This document shows positions 9,090 to 19,321 of a stretch of DNA of 52,799 bases, in pieces. Source of the stretch: Planctomycetaceae bacterium (GTDB lineage Bacteria > Planctomycetota > Planctomycetia > Pirellulales > Pirellulaceae); NCBI GenBank assembly GCA_002709225.1, contig PAQH01000081.1:1-52799 (forward strand), written 5' to 3'. Positions within the stretch are counted from its first letter, which is position 1. Each line of letters begins with the position of its first letter. Both the position numbers and the translations under genes were made by a program. The notes under the pieces were generated by a model. That model did not search any database, was not told the DNA's origin, and saw nothing but the letters and a program-made list of their open reading frames with translations.

Positions 9090-11477
9090 ATGAGTGAGTT
9101 TTTCGGAGTGAAAACTCTGTTCGCTGGCCTCGTTGCCAGCGCTCTGTTGGCGGCCTTGCCCCGTGTTGTCTCCGGACAACAACCCGTTGCCAAGGCGGCC
9201 CCTGTACGGGGTTCCATTGTTGAGGATCGTGCCGCCAAAAAGTTGATTGAAGCGGGCGAATCCCGCTTCGAAGCGTAAGAAATTTCCAAGGCGTTGGAGA
9301 TCTGGAAATCGGTAATCGAACGCTACCCGCGTAGCCGATTTCGCTACCCGGCTCATATGAAACTGGGAGATTACTACCTGGAACGCGATCGGTCGTACGA
9401 TCGAGCACGAGTTCATTTTGAGGCGATTGCGGTTGAAGAAAACCGGGATGATGTGTTGCGTGCGGAAGCGACGTTGAAGACTGGGATCTGTTTTTATCAT
9501 GCCCGCAACTACGGCAAGTGTTTTCAGATCATGCGTGATGTAATTGAGAGCTTTCCGGTCAGTGCGCAGGTGAATCAGGCTTATTACTACATCGGGCTTG
9601 GCCACTTTCAGCTGGGTCACTACAGCCGGGCAATCGCGGCGCTGGAGAAAGTCGGCACCTCGTTGAGCGACGAAGATGGGGATGGGGCTCGCTTGGAAGC
9701 GGGCAAACGTTTCTTTGTCAAGATCGAGGACGCCGACCTGGCGATCCTCGATCCAGGCGAGTCAATTGAAGTCCAGGCGGTGACGACCAATGGTGACGAA
9801 GAGCGTTTCAAGTGTTTTCCCGTAGGCCGTAACGTGCGCCTGGTATTAGGTTCAATTCCCAGTCGCCTTGGTCAACCACAGAAGCAAAATGGTGTGCTGG
9901 ATGTCAGGGGCGGCGACGAGGTGCGCGTGACCTACGTCGATCAGCACACGGCGAATGAGGAGGTCGACCAGCCCGTGATTAGTACCGTTGCCGTCGTCGG
10001 AGACGGACAGGTCATGATTACCGATGGTGCCTTTCGCGAGTCATTGCGTGGTGTGGTGTTAGACAAGGCAGTCAATGTGCGCATATCTGATCCCGACCAT
10101 GATGTCAGTGATAGTGCGGACAAGTTGATTGCAGTGATTGAAGTGCACCGCCGTAAGACAGCTGGTGAGTTGGAGGCGGAGGCCGCGGCCTCCGCTGCCC
10201 GAGATGAGACGGACGCGCCGGCGGCTACACCCGCTGCTGAAGATATCGCCGATGCAATTCTGGAGGATCCTGTCGAGATCGATCGTTTTAAGTTGATCGA
10301 TCGTGTGGAGGTCACCTTGACCGAGGTTCCCATGGTGTTGCAACTGGTCACTGAGCATACGGACTCGAATTTACCAGCGCCGAGTGGCGGCCAGTCTCAG
10401 GAACCGGTAGACAACGATGCGGACTCCGATTCGCCCGCGGTCGAGGTGGCGGATTCGATTCATACAGGTGTTTTTCAAGCGGTCGTGTCACTTGCCAAAA
10501 CAGTAGAGGTTGTGGCGGACGACGGGCAGCTGCAGGCTTTGCCCGGCGATGAGATACGTGTGATCTACGTGGATGAAATCAACAGTGGCGAGGGGTTGGC
10601 CGAACTCCAGGCTCGGGCGCGCTGCCTGGAAGGAAACATCGGTGGCGTGCGGGTGACCCGTGCCCAGATCTCCAACGAAGAATTGCGTGTACAGACTCGG
10701 TTGAAGACGGCCGATGCGTTGACTCAGATCGGAAACCGGTACAAGGAATTTGGGCTGAAGAAAAAAGCCGATGAGAAATACCGCCTGGCCTTGCGCGAAT
10801 GTGAAGAGATCATGGTCGACGTGCGCAAACTGAAAGGAAGTTTGCTCGAAGAAGCCTATGTGCAGTTGTGGCACGTCTATTTCGAAATGGACCAACTCAA
10901 CCTGGCCGCGGCGATGTGCCAGCGATTGCAGACAGAATTTCCCAGTAGTGGTTTTGTTGATGACGCATTATTGCAGCTGGGGGAAGTCGCACGTACTCAG
11001 GGCGACCTCAACCGCGCCATTGGGATCTTTAATCGCTTGGTGGGGATGCAAACCAGCCAGCTACGTGGAGAAGCGCAATTTGGTATTGCCGAGTGCTACG
11101 AACAGATGGCTGACGGGGCTGCCGGTAATGCGTCTGCCCAGTTGCGGGATCGTTCGTTTCAGGAATACAAGAAGGTATTTGATCAGTTTCCGACTAGCGG
11201 ACGCGTGGGTGAAGCGGTTGCGAAAATGGCGGAGCATTACTACCAGCAGAAAGACTACCAAAGAGCGGTAGATACCTTTGAAACGGTTCTGGAGAGCCAT
11301 CCGGACGCGAAGTTCCTGGACGTTATTCTGTTTAACTACGGGCGTTGCCTGTATCGGATGGATCGAAAGCCGGCAGCGCGGCGTCGTTTTGAACAGCTCA
11401 TCGGAGAATTTCCCGAAAGTCCCTTGGCGAGTGACGCGAAGAAAATCTCCGAGGCGCTCGCGCAAGGCGGTTTTTGA
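9090..11477 (+). pseudogene. Exported TPR protein with acidic beta domains, interrupted by an in-frame TAA
   Basis: The frame from ATG 9090 (GGGGAAG upstream) encodes a signal peptide ending near VVSGQQ, then EAGESRFEA, then TAA at 9276-9278 (codon 63). The same frame continues without a break for over 720 codons as EISKALEIWKSVIERYP, plainly the rest of the same TPR helix. Without the stop the product would have 795 residues. Layout: N-terminal TPRs (codons 50-200); beta segments with EDADL (about 210), SDPDHD (about 335), HTGVF (about 457) and two GDxVRVxYVD strands (near 275 and 486); an acidic Ala/Pro linker; C-terminal TPRs (530-795). A TTG at 9294 could restart translation, but that product would lack the signal peptide. 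One base change (such as CAA to TAA) or a sequencing error would explain it. It heads the operon. Confidence 0.82.
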
Positions 11478-11566
11478 CGAGGTTACGGTGTTGGCAGCGG
11501 GTATTGCTACGGAGCTCATTGTTTGGACTGGGTACTTCACGACTCTCACCGATCTAAGGCGCTATC

Positions 11567-14500
11567 ATGCGACAGACTGTCGTTTCTCTCGCGCTCGGCC
11601 TGTTCATTGCTCTGCCTCTGTTTCTCCTGCCCTTGAGAGCGCAATCTCCGCAAGAGACTGACGCCGCGATCAATCAGCAGGCAACCCAACTGGAGGGTGA
11701 GCTGGGTAAATTCAAGGCCACTGCGCCCGAAGCGGCCGACGTGATGGTGAAGCTGGCCGATCTTTACCACCAGCACGGACGGGTACTGGGATTGATACGC
11801 GTTGCCCAGACCTTTACCGCGGCCCACCCTGTCGATCGGCGCCATCAGCAGATGATGTTAAAGCTAATGGATGGGTTGGAAGTCATGTCACGGACGAAAG
11901 ATCTGATTGTCGCCTGTCGGCAGTTTCTGGAGCGTTATCCGCAGGCCGCGCAGGTTGCGGCGATTGAAATTCGTTTGGCTCGTACCTTACTGGAGAGCAT
12001 GGATCGAGAAAGTGCGGCTGCGGCGCATCGCGTGGTTTGGAAACGTCATCGTGCGACTCCGATCGGACGCGCCCATGGTGTCCAGGCGTTGCGGATTTAT
12101 CTCGACCAGCTGGGTGGTGAATTCGTCGTGCAAGGCGCTGAGCTTGCCGAGGAAATGTACGACGCGTTACCCAAAGGCGAATTTTCACGGCAGATCGGTT
12201 GGAAGGCCTTTGAGAGCTGGAAGCGAATTCGGGAGTACGCCAAAAGCAATGTTGTCGGTAACAAGATGTTACAGCGCAATGTCTTTGTCGATCCGCAAGG
12301 GAAACGCCGCTTGTTCTACGCGATGGGAGAAAATCACGCGGCACAAGGGCAGCATCGAAATGCATACACGGCCTACGGACAGGCGCGTGCACTGGCTGAT
12401 TCGGCGGATGTCATTTACCGGCAGTTGCAAGCGCTTAATAGTGCTCAGGCCCCCCCCCAGGATTTGGAGAGATTGGCGAACGAGTATCCCAGCAAATTTC
12501 CCGGCCAGGCCAATCGGTATCACGGCAAACACTTCCTCGCGCAGGCCTATCTGCGCGCCGAGAATACACCGCGCGCCGTGGCGTTGTTTCGTGAATTGTT
12601 GTCATTGGATCCGGCGTACAACGGCAACGCCGCGTATTTTGTCAGAACCAACGGCTCGGAACCCGCCCAGATAGCGGATGCCGAGAAGCAGTTGCTGACC
12701 GCGATCCAGAAAATACCCGAGCAGTCCACCTACCTGCGTTACACACTGGCATTTTCCGTCTATCGCGATTTGCAGAAAGACGAAGGCAAGACGCGGCAGA
12801 CGCTTCGAGAACTAGTCGCGCGCGCGGCGGATCAGTCCGGGAATACCAGTGCCGCGATTGCCTGGTTGTTTTCCAACGCTGCCAATGACGGGCAGTTTGC
12901 ACAAGAGGTGGACTTGGTCTTGCGCGTACGTCGCGCGCAACTGGCCAATGCCACTTTGCGAAATTATCCAGGGAATTGGGCTAAGGCAAACTTGAAAAAC
13001 AAGGACTTGAAAGCGCGTGCCGAGTTGTTGCAACGTAAGCTCACCGCTGCGGACAACGATCCGACCATGAAATTGTATCTGGCGCAACTGGCCGGTAATC
13101 GACAGCAGGCCGCCACGGCGCGGGGTGAATTACTGCTCAGGCATTTTGGTCAATTACCACCGTTGATCGCCCGCCAATTGACGGAGACGCAAGCGCATTA
13201 TTTTCGACACTACGCGCCCGCCAAGCAGCGCGCGGAGTCAGCCTCAATTTGGATTCCATACTGCAAACGTTTTCCAAAAGACGCGTCGGCAGCGGCCAGC
13301 TTCGTATACAACGCGACCGATTACAGCCCGCCGGAAGTTCGCCAGGAAGCCGCTCTGCGTTTGCTGGCAATTCCCGCCACGCAATACAGCGCGGACCTTT
13401 GTCGCAGGTTATTTGTGGCCGCGGACTCCAACAAAAATCCCGATCTGGCCAGGCGGGCTCACGCGTGGATGATCGCGGCGCGCCAGACCGTCGAGCGCCC
13501 TGACCCGAGCTATTCGGCGTACTATGGTGACATTCTCTTGAAGTACAAGCTGGAGACGGAGGCCAACGCGGTCTGGACGACTGGGATCGGGTTGGACGTG
13601 AACCACTATGAATCGCGGGAGTGCGCGAGTCGTCTACTGGTCCGTAAGGAAGGGCCAGAGCGCGTGGCCTTCATTAAACAGCTGCTGCAGGCGGATTCCG
13701 ATTTTCACGGACGCTACGCAAGCTGGTTGGCAAATGAACGGATGGTTGCGGGAGATCTGGCGGGATTTGAGCAGACGCTCGCGGTGACACGTAAACGGCA
13801 GGACGAACGCCCGTTCCGCGCTTGGGGGTTTGACTGGAACGCCGCGTCCAGTTGGATCAACAAAGTCCGACAGGATGAGGAGGCGAAGGTTGCCGACCGG
13901 CACACTGTCTACAACGCGATCAGCGAGCTCGAGCTACCGCCTATTTCGGCGGTGGCGCGATTGATTCTCTTGGAAGCAAAAGAGCAGCAGCCGCCTCCTA
14001 TTGCACGGCTGCTGGCCTATCAGCGGGCGACCAGCCAGGTGGGGAATGATTATTGGGGTTGGGACCCTCTTTCCCAATTTGCCCGATCTGCATTGGCGAG
14101 AAAGGATCATTTGGCCGCCGCTGCCTTGGCGACCGGGCTGCTCGCTAATGTGACCGGCAACGTCAATCAAACACGTAAAGAACAGATGCGCGAGGTTGTC
14201 AGTCAGAGCTATGCGCGGATGGGGACCGTCGGTTTGACCATCGATGAAAACAGTCCGCTTGCACCGCTCTTGCAAGCGGCGCTCTACTTGCGGCTCGGTG
14301 ATCGAAAGCTAGCTTTCGATACGTTTACTGAGAATCAGCCACTGTTTGACGAACACCGGAATCAACTGCCTGTCGATTTGATTGTTTTTGTATGCGAATC
14401 ACTGATCGGAGCTGGGGGCGATGAGAATTCCGACTACGTCGAAGAAGTACTCCGTGGTTGGATGGTCAAACACAGCGAGTCCGAGGAGATTGACGCGGCA

Positions 14501-17500
14501 GACAAGGCTGCGATTCAGTTATTGCTGGGTCGCAATTATTTTCGCGCACGGCGTTACGATATCGCGCGCAGTGAGTTTCTGACGGTGATCAATCGATATC
14601 CCGAATCGGGTCAGGCCGTCGAGGCTGAGTTTGGTGTGGGTGAGACGTTCATGGAACAGAAGGTCTTTGAACAAGCGTCGCAAGTATTTGAAAAGCTAGC
14701 GCAGAGTCGTGATACCGCTACCGTGGTTCGAGCGGAGTTTCTCCGCGGGCTGTTGTCGTTCCGCCGGGGCGATCGAGATGAGGCACGCCAGATTTTTCAA
14801 GGTGTGTTGGAACGCGTGCCCAATGTGCAGTTGGCGAATCAGACACTCTACAATCTGGCTGAAGTCTACCGAGTGGAAGAACGCTACATCGATCAACTCA
14901 CTCTTTTGCGGACCGTCGGCAGACTCGGCAAACGGAGTAAGCGACGGCACAAACCGGGCACCCCTTTGTCGATTGTGGTGCACGACAGTGATCTGGGCAT
15001 CAGTCGCGGCCATAACAAAATTCCTGTTTTGATTACCACCGTCCCAGGTGGAGATCGCGAATTGATTCAACTGGTGGGCACCGGGGCGGGGCGAGGTCTC
15101 TTTCGGTTTGAGTTGGATACAACGTTGGGTGAACCCACCGTGAATGACAAGGTTCTCCAGTTGCGCGGTGACGATACGATCAAGTGTGATTATCCGGATA
15201 GTTTCAAGACCGAGTTCAAGAATGTTCCTTTGTCGGATGTCGAGATTCAAATGGCCGCGAGTGCCGAATTCGAAGTAGCTAGCAGTCAGATTGAGGATGC
15301 TCTGGAAGCAACTTTTAGCCAGCAACTCGAACAGGAGGCGAATGCGGAGCAGCGCGATCAACGTGTTTCGCAGATCCGACCCGCGACCCAGATTAAACCT
15401 GGAAATCCGATCTATTTGAGAATCAAGGATGCGGACCGTGATCTATCGGCCCAGCCAGACAGCGTGGTGGTCCGCGTAGCCACCGACAGTAGTGATGAAG
15501 TTCAGGTGCGGGCGACGGAAACGGGCGAACATACGGGCATCTTTGAAGCGTCACTGGAGACCGCCGAATTGCCAGCTGGTGCTTTGGGAACGGATACAGC
15601 GATCGGTCACAGCCCCTTGATGGCCATCGACAAAGATCCCCAGACATTTTGGCAAAGCCAGCCGGATGGCGTCACGCCGAAACATTTGACGGTGGATATG
15701 AAGGACCTCTATCCAGTGTCACGTGCGCGAATCTCGACACCTAATCCCGAGCAGCATGCGCCAGTGCGCGGCGTGCTACAGGGGAGTTATGACGGTGAGT
15801 TCTGGTTTCGTCTGGTTGCGTTTCCCGCTGCGGTCGAGGCGCCCGATGTGACACCTCAATTTGGGGCTATGACACAACGGGTATTTGCTGGCAATTACAC
15901 CGGCTACACCAATTGGCTACAGGTGGTCAATCTGGTGCGTAATACGAAGCCGGTTGTGGAGACGAAAGTAACGCAATTAGTCTGGAGCAAACAGGCAGAT
16001 GACGAGGCTGCGGCTAGCCCCTTCGCCGTCGTGTGGGCGGGGCAATTGGTACAGCCGGAAGACGGTGCGCTGCGGGTAGTGGTGCGTGGTGGGACCACCG
16101 CGATGGTTGTCGACAAGCGGGTTGAGATCCCGCTGGGCAAAGGCGACCGCGCGGTCGATTTATGGCTATCGAAGGGGCCCCATGAGTTGGCTATTTTCGC
16201 CGCCACGACGCAGGCCAAGCAGCCTCTCGAAGCAGTACGGGCAAGGGCCAGGCTCGATTCGGCCGAAGTCAAGCTGGTACCGTTTCACGCTGCCGATTTT
16301 GACGTCACACAGCCTGCGGCGGCGCCACCAATCCCAGTGGCGGTTCCGGCAGCGGCGGTCCTCGAATTGGATGTGGCGGCGGCCAAACTCAACAAGCAAA
16401 CAGAGACATTTGCGGTCGCGGAGGTGGAGGGGTTTGCGCAGCTCCAGAATTGGTCGACTGCAGAGGATACCGCCTCCTGGGAATTTGAGGCGACAGCTCC
16501 CGGAGTCTACGAGGTATGGGTCGATTATGCACATCCGGGTAATGGTGGCCGCTATCAGGTGGAGTTTGGCGGCCAGGCCCTCGATGTAGCGGTCGGTGAT
16601 ACGGGTGGCTGGAACAAGTTCAAGCAGCTTTCCATCGGTGTCATCCTGGTCGAATCACCTGGTCGTTTCAGCTTGGAAGTCCGGCCGCAGGAGATTGCCG
16701 GCGGAAGTTTGATGAACCTGCGTGGAATTTCCCTGCAGCCGTCGAACCAACCGGAGGTCATCGCGCTGGGAAATGAGTGGGAATTCAGGTTTCCGCAACA
16801 AGACCTTCGTTATCTGCGGTTTGTAGCCCAGGAGTATTTGGGGGATTCGGTCTCCATTAACCACATCGAAATTGGTGAGGTAAAGACCGGTGACACGTAC
16901 ATCCCGACGGAAGCGGATTTGCTCGCCCTGGCGAGTAATGAAGTTCTGGAGATTGCCGCTGGTGACACCGTTACCGCGACTTACACGGATGAGCGTACCG
17001 AGTCGATTCGTGCCGGTAGTCGATTATTAACGCGTGAGTTGCAGGCGACTTACAACAACGCAGAGATTTCTCCGATTGCCTACGACTACAACGTCGCCGC
17101 CAGCGGGGTGACGACGACTTCCAGAAAAGAGCTGCTACGCGTCGACCCTGGTGAAGAGATCGTCGTTGAGATCGTCGATTACGATCGGGATGTAAGCGCG
17201 GCCCCAGACAAGATCCACTTGGAGGTGTACGTCAATGATGGTGAGCCAATTCCGTTGACCGCGACTGAGACCGATGCTTACACAGGGGTTTTTACACGCA
17301 AAATCTTTACCAGTGTGGACAAACAGGAAGTGGGTGGCCAGGAAGATTCCGTGACGTTAGCTGTCAAGCAAGGCGACTCGGTGACGATTCGATATTACGA
17401 TCAGGAAAATACGTTTCCTGGCCACGCGGTTCCACGATTGGCTACCGTGCTGGTGAACCAGCCTACCGCGGGGCGGATACGCATTCTGGAGTCGCGTGCG

Positions 17501-19252
17501 GTGCCACCTCCAACGGGGATGAAACGCGCACCGCAGATTGTCTACCGGGATCCGGTTGATGGCGCCACGCCGAGCCGCGTGGCGTTTGCAGCTCCGCTGA
17601 CAGTGGAGGTCATTGACCCGGATGCGGCCAAGGACAGCCAGAGTTCGGTGGAAGTTGTCCTGACGACGACCGATGGCGCCCAAGTCCAGGTGACCTGTGT
17701 CGTTTCCAATGCGTTTTGGGAGGCTGCAAATGCCGATTCTTCCAACTCGGCATTACAGGCTGGACGTTTTATTGGCCAGGTGTCTTTGCAGTTAGGTGGC
17801 AAGGATAGTGTCGCAGTCGTTCCTTTCACACAAGACATGCCTCGCAATCTGATTGGCCGTGTGCGGATTGCCGCAGAGGGAGAGGAAGAGCCGCAAGGGG
17901 CGACGCGCAATCTGGTCACCCGAGTTCTGAGCCTCACAGGTAGCGATCAGATTGCTGCTCGCTATGACGATCAGCGACGCCCCGCGGGTAAGCCGGACCA
18001 GCTCGCGGCCAGGGGACGCCTGGTGACCTCAGCCGCGCTGCAAGTTACGGATCGCGAGTACGAGAAAGCGATTGAGCAGCTTCACGTGGGCGAAAAACTG
18101 TACCTGATGGTGCACGATGCGGATCAAGATGCAACCCATGAACGTGATGAAATCGAGTTGACGATTTCGACCGAAAAGGGTGAACAGGAAATCGTGACAT
18201 TGGCAGAGACGACTTCGCACAGTGGCGTCTTTGCCGGTTCGTTTCCACTGCAGGCCGCGGACGCGCCGACTCCTGGAAATGCGGATCGGCAGCGGCCGAC
18301 GATTGAAAGCTACTTCGGCGATCAAGTTACGGTTACCTATGTCGACCCGGCGGCGCCGGAAGCCAGCGACCGTGCGCGGAGTACCCAGCTACCTGTCGTG
18401 GTTGGTACGGATGCACTGGTATCAGCTTTTTCCAAGACCTTCAGCGATGAAGATCTTGCGGTCGAGACGAAATTCCGCATTGCGGAAAGTTATTTTGAGC
18501 TCTTCAAGAGTCACAAGGAGCTGGGTCGGGATGAGGAACAGCAGGCGGATCTCGAATCGGGTCGACGGCGTTTGCGAGAAGTGATGGAGGATTACCCCGA
18601 TCCGAAGTATGCTCCTCGGGTTGCCTATCTGCTTGGCCAATTTGCCCAGGAGTTGTCCCAGTGGGAGGAGGCGATTCGTTCCTACGAGATGATTTTACAA
18701 CAGTATCCTGATCATACACTGGCACCCGATGCCCAATACAAACTGGCCCAGTGCCACGAGGAAGCGGGAGAGTTTGACGATGCGTTAGAGGCTTATGTCA
18801 CGCTGGCGGCGACCCATCCCAAAAGTCCTCTAATTGCCAGCGTGATGATCCGGATCTCTGATTATTTCTACAAGCAGGAAAATTACCTGGTAGCTGCTCA
18901 GGTGGGGAAGAAATTTCTGGAACGTTTTGAGGGCCATCAGCACGCCGCCAAGATGGCGTTTCGGATCGGTCAAAGTTATTACAAACAAAAAGACTTTGCG
19001 CTGGCCGGTGAGTCTTTTGATCGATTCACGAAATTGTTTCCCGAAGGTGCGTTAGGCGCTGATGCGCTTTTCTGGTCTGGTGAAAGTTATCGTCTTGGGC
19101 AGAACAATCGAGAGGCATTTCGGCGTTACAACCGCTGTCGGTGGGATTTTCCTGCCAGTGAAGCGGCCAAGTACGCACGTGGCCGTTTAGCACTACCCGA
19201 GATGCTGCAGCAATTTGAAGCGGAGGCCAACAGTCTCGAGGAAGACAACTAA
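11567..19252 (+). CDS. Giant exported TPR - multi-beta-domain - TPR protein (2561 aa)
   Basis: The signal peptide spans about residues 1-25 (ends LPLRAQ). Residues 30-1110 are helical repeats of TPR/SEL type. Then come an acidic beta domain with HDSDLG (about 1130-1215); another with KDADRD and ETGEHTGIF (about 1268-1330); a discoidin-like segment with DKDPQTFWQS (about 1343-1465); a PA14-like segment (about 1483-1578); a CBM6/35-like domain (about 1618-1725); three more acidic domains (DYDRD/TDAYTGVF about 1859-1970; DPDAAKD about 1995-2075; HDADQD/TSHSGVF about 2173-2260); and C-terminal TPRs (about 2288-2555). Most beta domains close with a GDxVxVxYxD strand. The mix suggests a periplasmic or surface scaffold that binds glycans. 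The ExbB gene starts 69 nt downstream. No homologue is known to me by name. Confidence 0.9.
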   Translation: MRQTVVSLALGLFIALPLFLLPLRAQSPQETDAAINQQATQLEGELGKFKATAPEAADVMVKLADLYHQHGRVLGLIRVAQTFTAAHPVDRRHQQMMLKLMDGLEVMSRTKDLIVACRQFLERYPQAAQVAAIEIRLARTLLESMDRESAAAAHRVVWKRHRATPIGRAHGVQALRIYLDQLGGEFVVQGAELAEEMYDALPKGEFSRQIGWKAFESWKRIREYAKSNVVGNKMLQRNVFVDPQGKRRLFYAMGENHAAQGQHRNAYTAYGQARALADSADVIYRQLQALNSAQAPPQDLERLANEYPSKFPGQANRYHGKHFLAQAYLRAENTPRAVALFRELLSLDPAYNGNAAYFVRTNGSEPAQIADAEKQLLTAIQKIPEQSTYLRYTLAFSVYRDLQKDEGKTRQTLRELVARAADQSGNTSAAIAWLFSNAANDGQFAQEVDLVLRVRRAQLANATLRNYPGNWAKANLKNKDLKARAELLQRKLTAADNDPTMKLYLAQLAGNRQQAATARGELLLRHFGQLPPLIARQLTETQAHYFRHYAPAKQRAESASIWIPYCKRFPKDASAAASFVYNATDYSPPEVRQEAALRLLAIPATQYSADLCRRLFVAADSNKNPDLARRAHAWMIAARQTVERPDPSYSAYYGDILLKYKLETEANAVWTTGIGLDVNHYESRECASRLLVRKEGPERVAFIKQLLQADSDFHGRYASWLANERMVAGDLAGFEQTLAVTRKRQDERPFRAWGFDWNAASSWINKVRQDEEAKVADRHTVYNAISELELPPISAVARLILLEAKEQQPPPIARLLAYQRATSQVGNDYWGWDPLSQFARSALARKDHLAAAALATGLLANVTGNVNQTRKEQMREVVSQSYARMGTVGLTIDENSPLAPLLQAALYLRLGDRKLAFDTFTENQPLFDEHRNQLPVDLIVFVCESLIGAGGDENSDYVEEVLRGWMVKHSESEEIDAADKAAIQLLLGRNYFRARRYDIARSEFLTVINRYPESGQAVEAEFGVGETFMEQKVFEQASQVFEKLAQSRDTATVVRAEFLRGLLSFRRGDRDEARQIFQGVLERVPNVQLANQTLYNLAEVYRVEERYIDQLTLLRTVGRLGKRSKRRHKPGTPLSIVVHDSDLGISRGHNKIPVLITTVPGGDRELIQLVGTGAGRGLFRFELDTTLGEPTVNDKVLQLRGDDTIKCDYPDSFKTEFKNVPLSDVEIQMAASAEFEVASSQIEDALEATFSQQLEQEANAEQRDQRVSQIRPATQIKPGNPIYLRIKDADRDLSAQPDSVVVRVATDSSDEVQVRATETGEHTGIFEASLETAELPAGALGTDTAIGHSPLMAIDKDPQTFWQSQPDGVTPKHLTVDMKDLYPVSRARISTPNPEQHAPVRGVLQGSYDGEFWFRLVAFPAAVEAPDVTPQFGAMTQRVFAGNYTGYTNWLQVVNLVRNTKPVVETKVTQLVWSKQADDEAAASPFAVVWAGQLVQPEDGALRVVVRGGTTAMVVDKRVEIPLGKGDRAVDLWLSKGPHELAIFAATTQAKQPLEAVRARARLDSAEVKLVPFHAADFDVTQPAAAPPIPVAVPAAAVLELDVAAAKLNKQTETFAVAEVEGFAQLQNWSTAEDTASWEFEATAPGVYEVWVDYAHPGNGGRYQVEFGGQALDVAVGDTGGWNKFKQLSIGVILVESPGRFSLEVRPQEIAGGSLMNLRGISLQPSNQPEVIALGNEWEFRFPQQDLRYLRFVAQEYLGDSVSINHIEIGEVKTGDTYIPTEADLLALASNEVLEIAAGDTVTATYTDERTESIRAGSRLLTRELQATYNNAEISPIAYDYNVAASGVTTTSRKELLRVDPGEEIVVEIVDYDRDVSAAPDKIHLEVYVNDGEPIPLTATETDAYTGVFTRKIFTSVDKQEVGGQEDSVTLAVKQGDSVTIRYYDQENTFPGHAVPRLATVLVNQPTAGRIRILESRAVPPPTGMKRAPQIVYRDPVDGATPSRVAFAAPLTVEVIDPDAAKDSQSSVEVVLTTTDGAQVQVTCVVSNAFWEAANADSSNSALQAGRFIGQVSLQLGGKDSVAVVPFTQDMPRNLIGRVRIAAEGEEEPQGATRNLVTRVLSLTGSDQIAARYDDQRRPAGKPDQLAARGRLVTSAALQVTDREYEKAIEQLHVGEKLYLMVHDADQDATHERDEIELTISTEKGEQEIVTLAETTSHSGVFAGSFPLQAADAPTPGNADRQRPTIESYFGDQVTVTYVDPAAPEASDRARSTQLPVVVGTDALVSAFSKTFSDEDLAVETKFRIAESYFELFKSHKELGRDEEQQADLESGRRRLREVMEDYPDPKYAPRVAYLLGQFAQELSQWEEAIRSYEMILQQYPDHTLAPDAQYKLAQCHEEAGEFDDALEAYVTLAATHPKSPLIASVMIRISDYFYKQENYLVAAQVGKKFLERFEGHQHAAKMAFRIGQSYYKQKDFALAGESFDRFTKLFPEGALGADALFWSGESYRLGQNNREAFRRYNRCRWDFPASEAAKYARGRLALPEMLQQFEAEANSLEEDN

Positions 19253-19321
19253 CGTAATCACAGTGCCGCAATGGCGCGGCATGACACACCGTTGCCACGG
19301 GTGGGCAGGATACGCCCGAGA

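Noticed and set aside
9294..11477. TTG at 9294 as the true start of an independent cytoplasmic TPR gene
   Set aside because: No Shine-Dalgarno precedes it, it begins in the middle of a TPR helix, and a matching signal peptide lies in the same frame directly upstream.
14696..15361. Minus-strand frames inside the giant TPR gene as separate genes
   Set aside because: They lie wholly within a convincing coding frame on the plus strand and show no recognisable domain.
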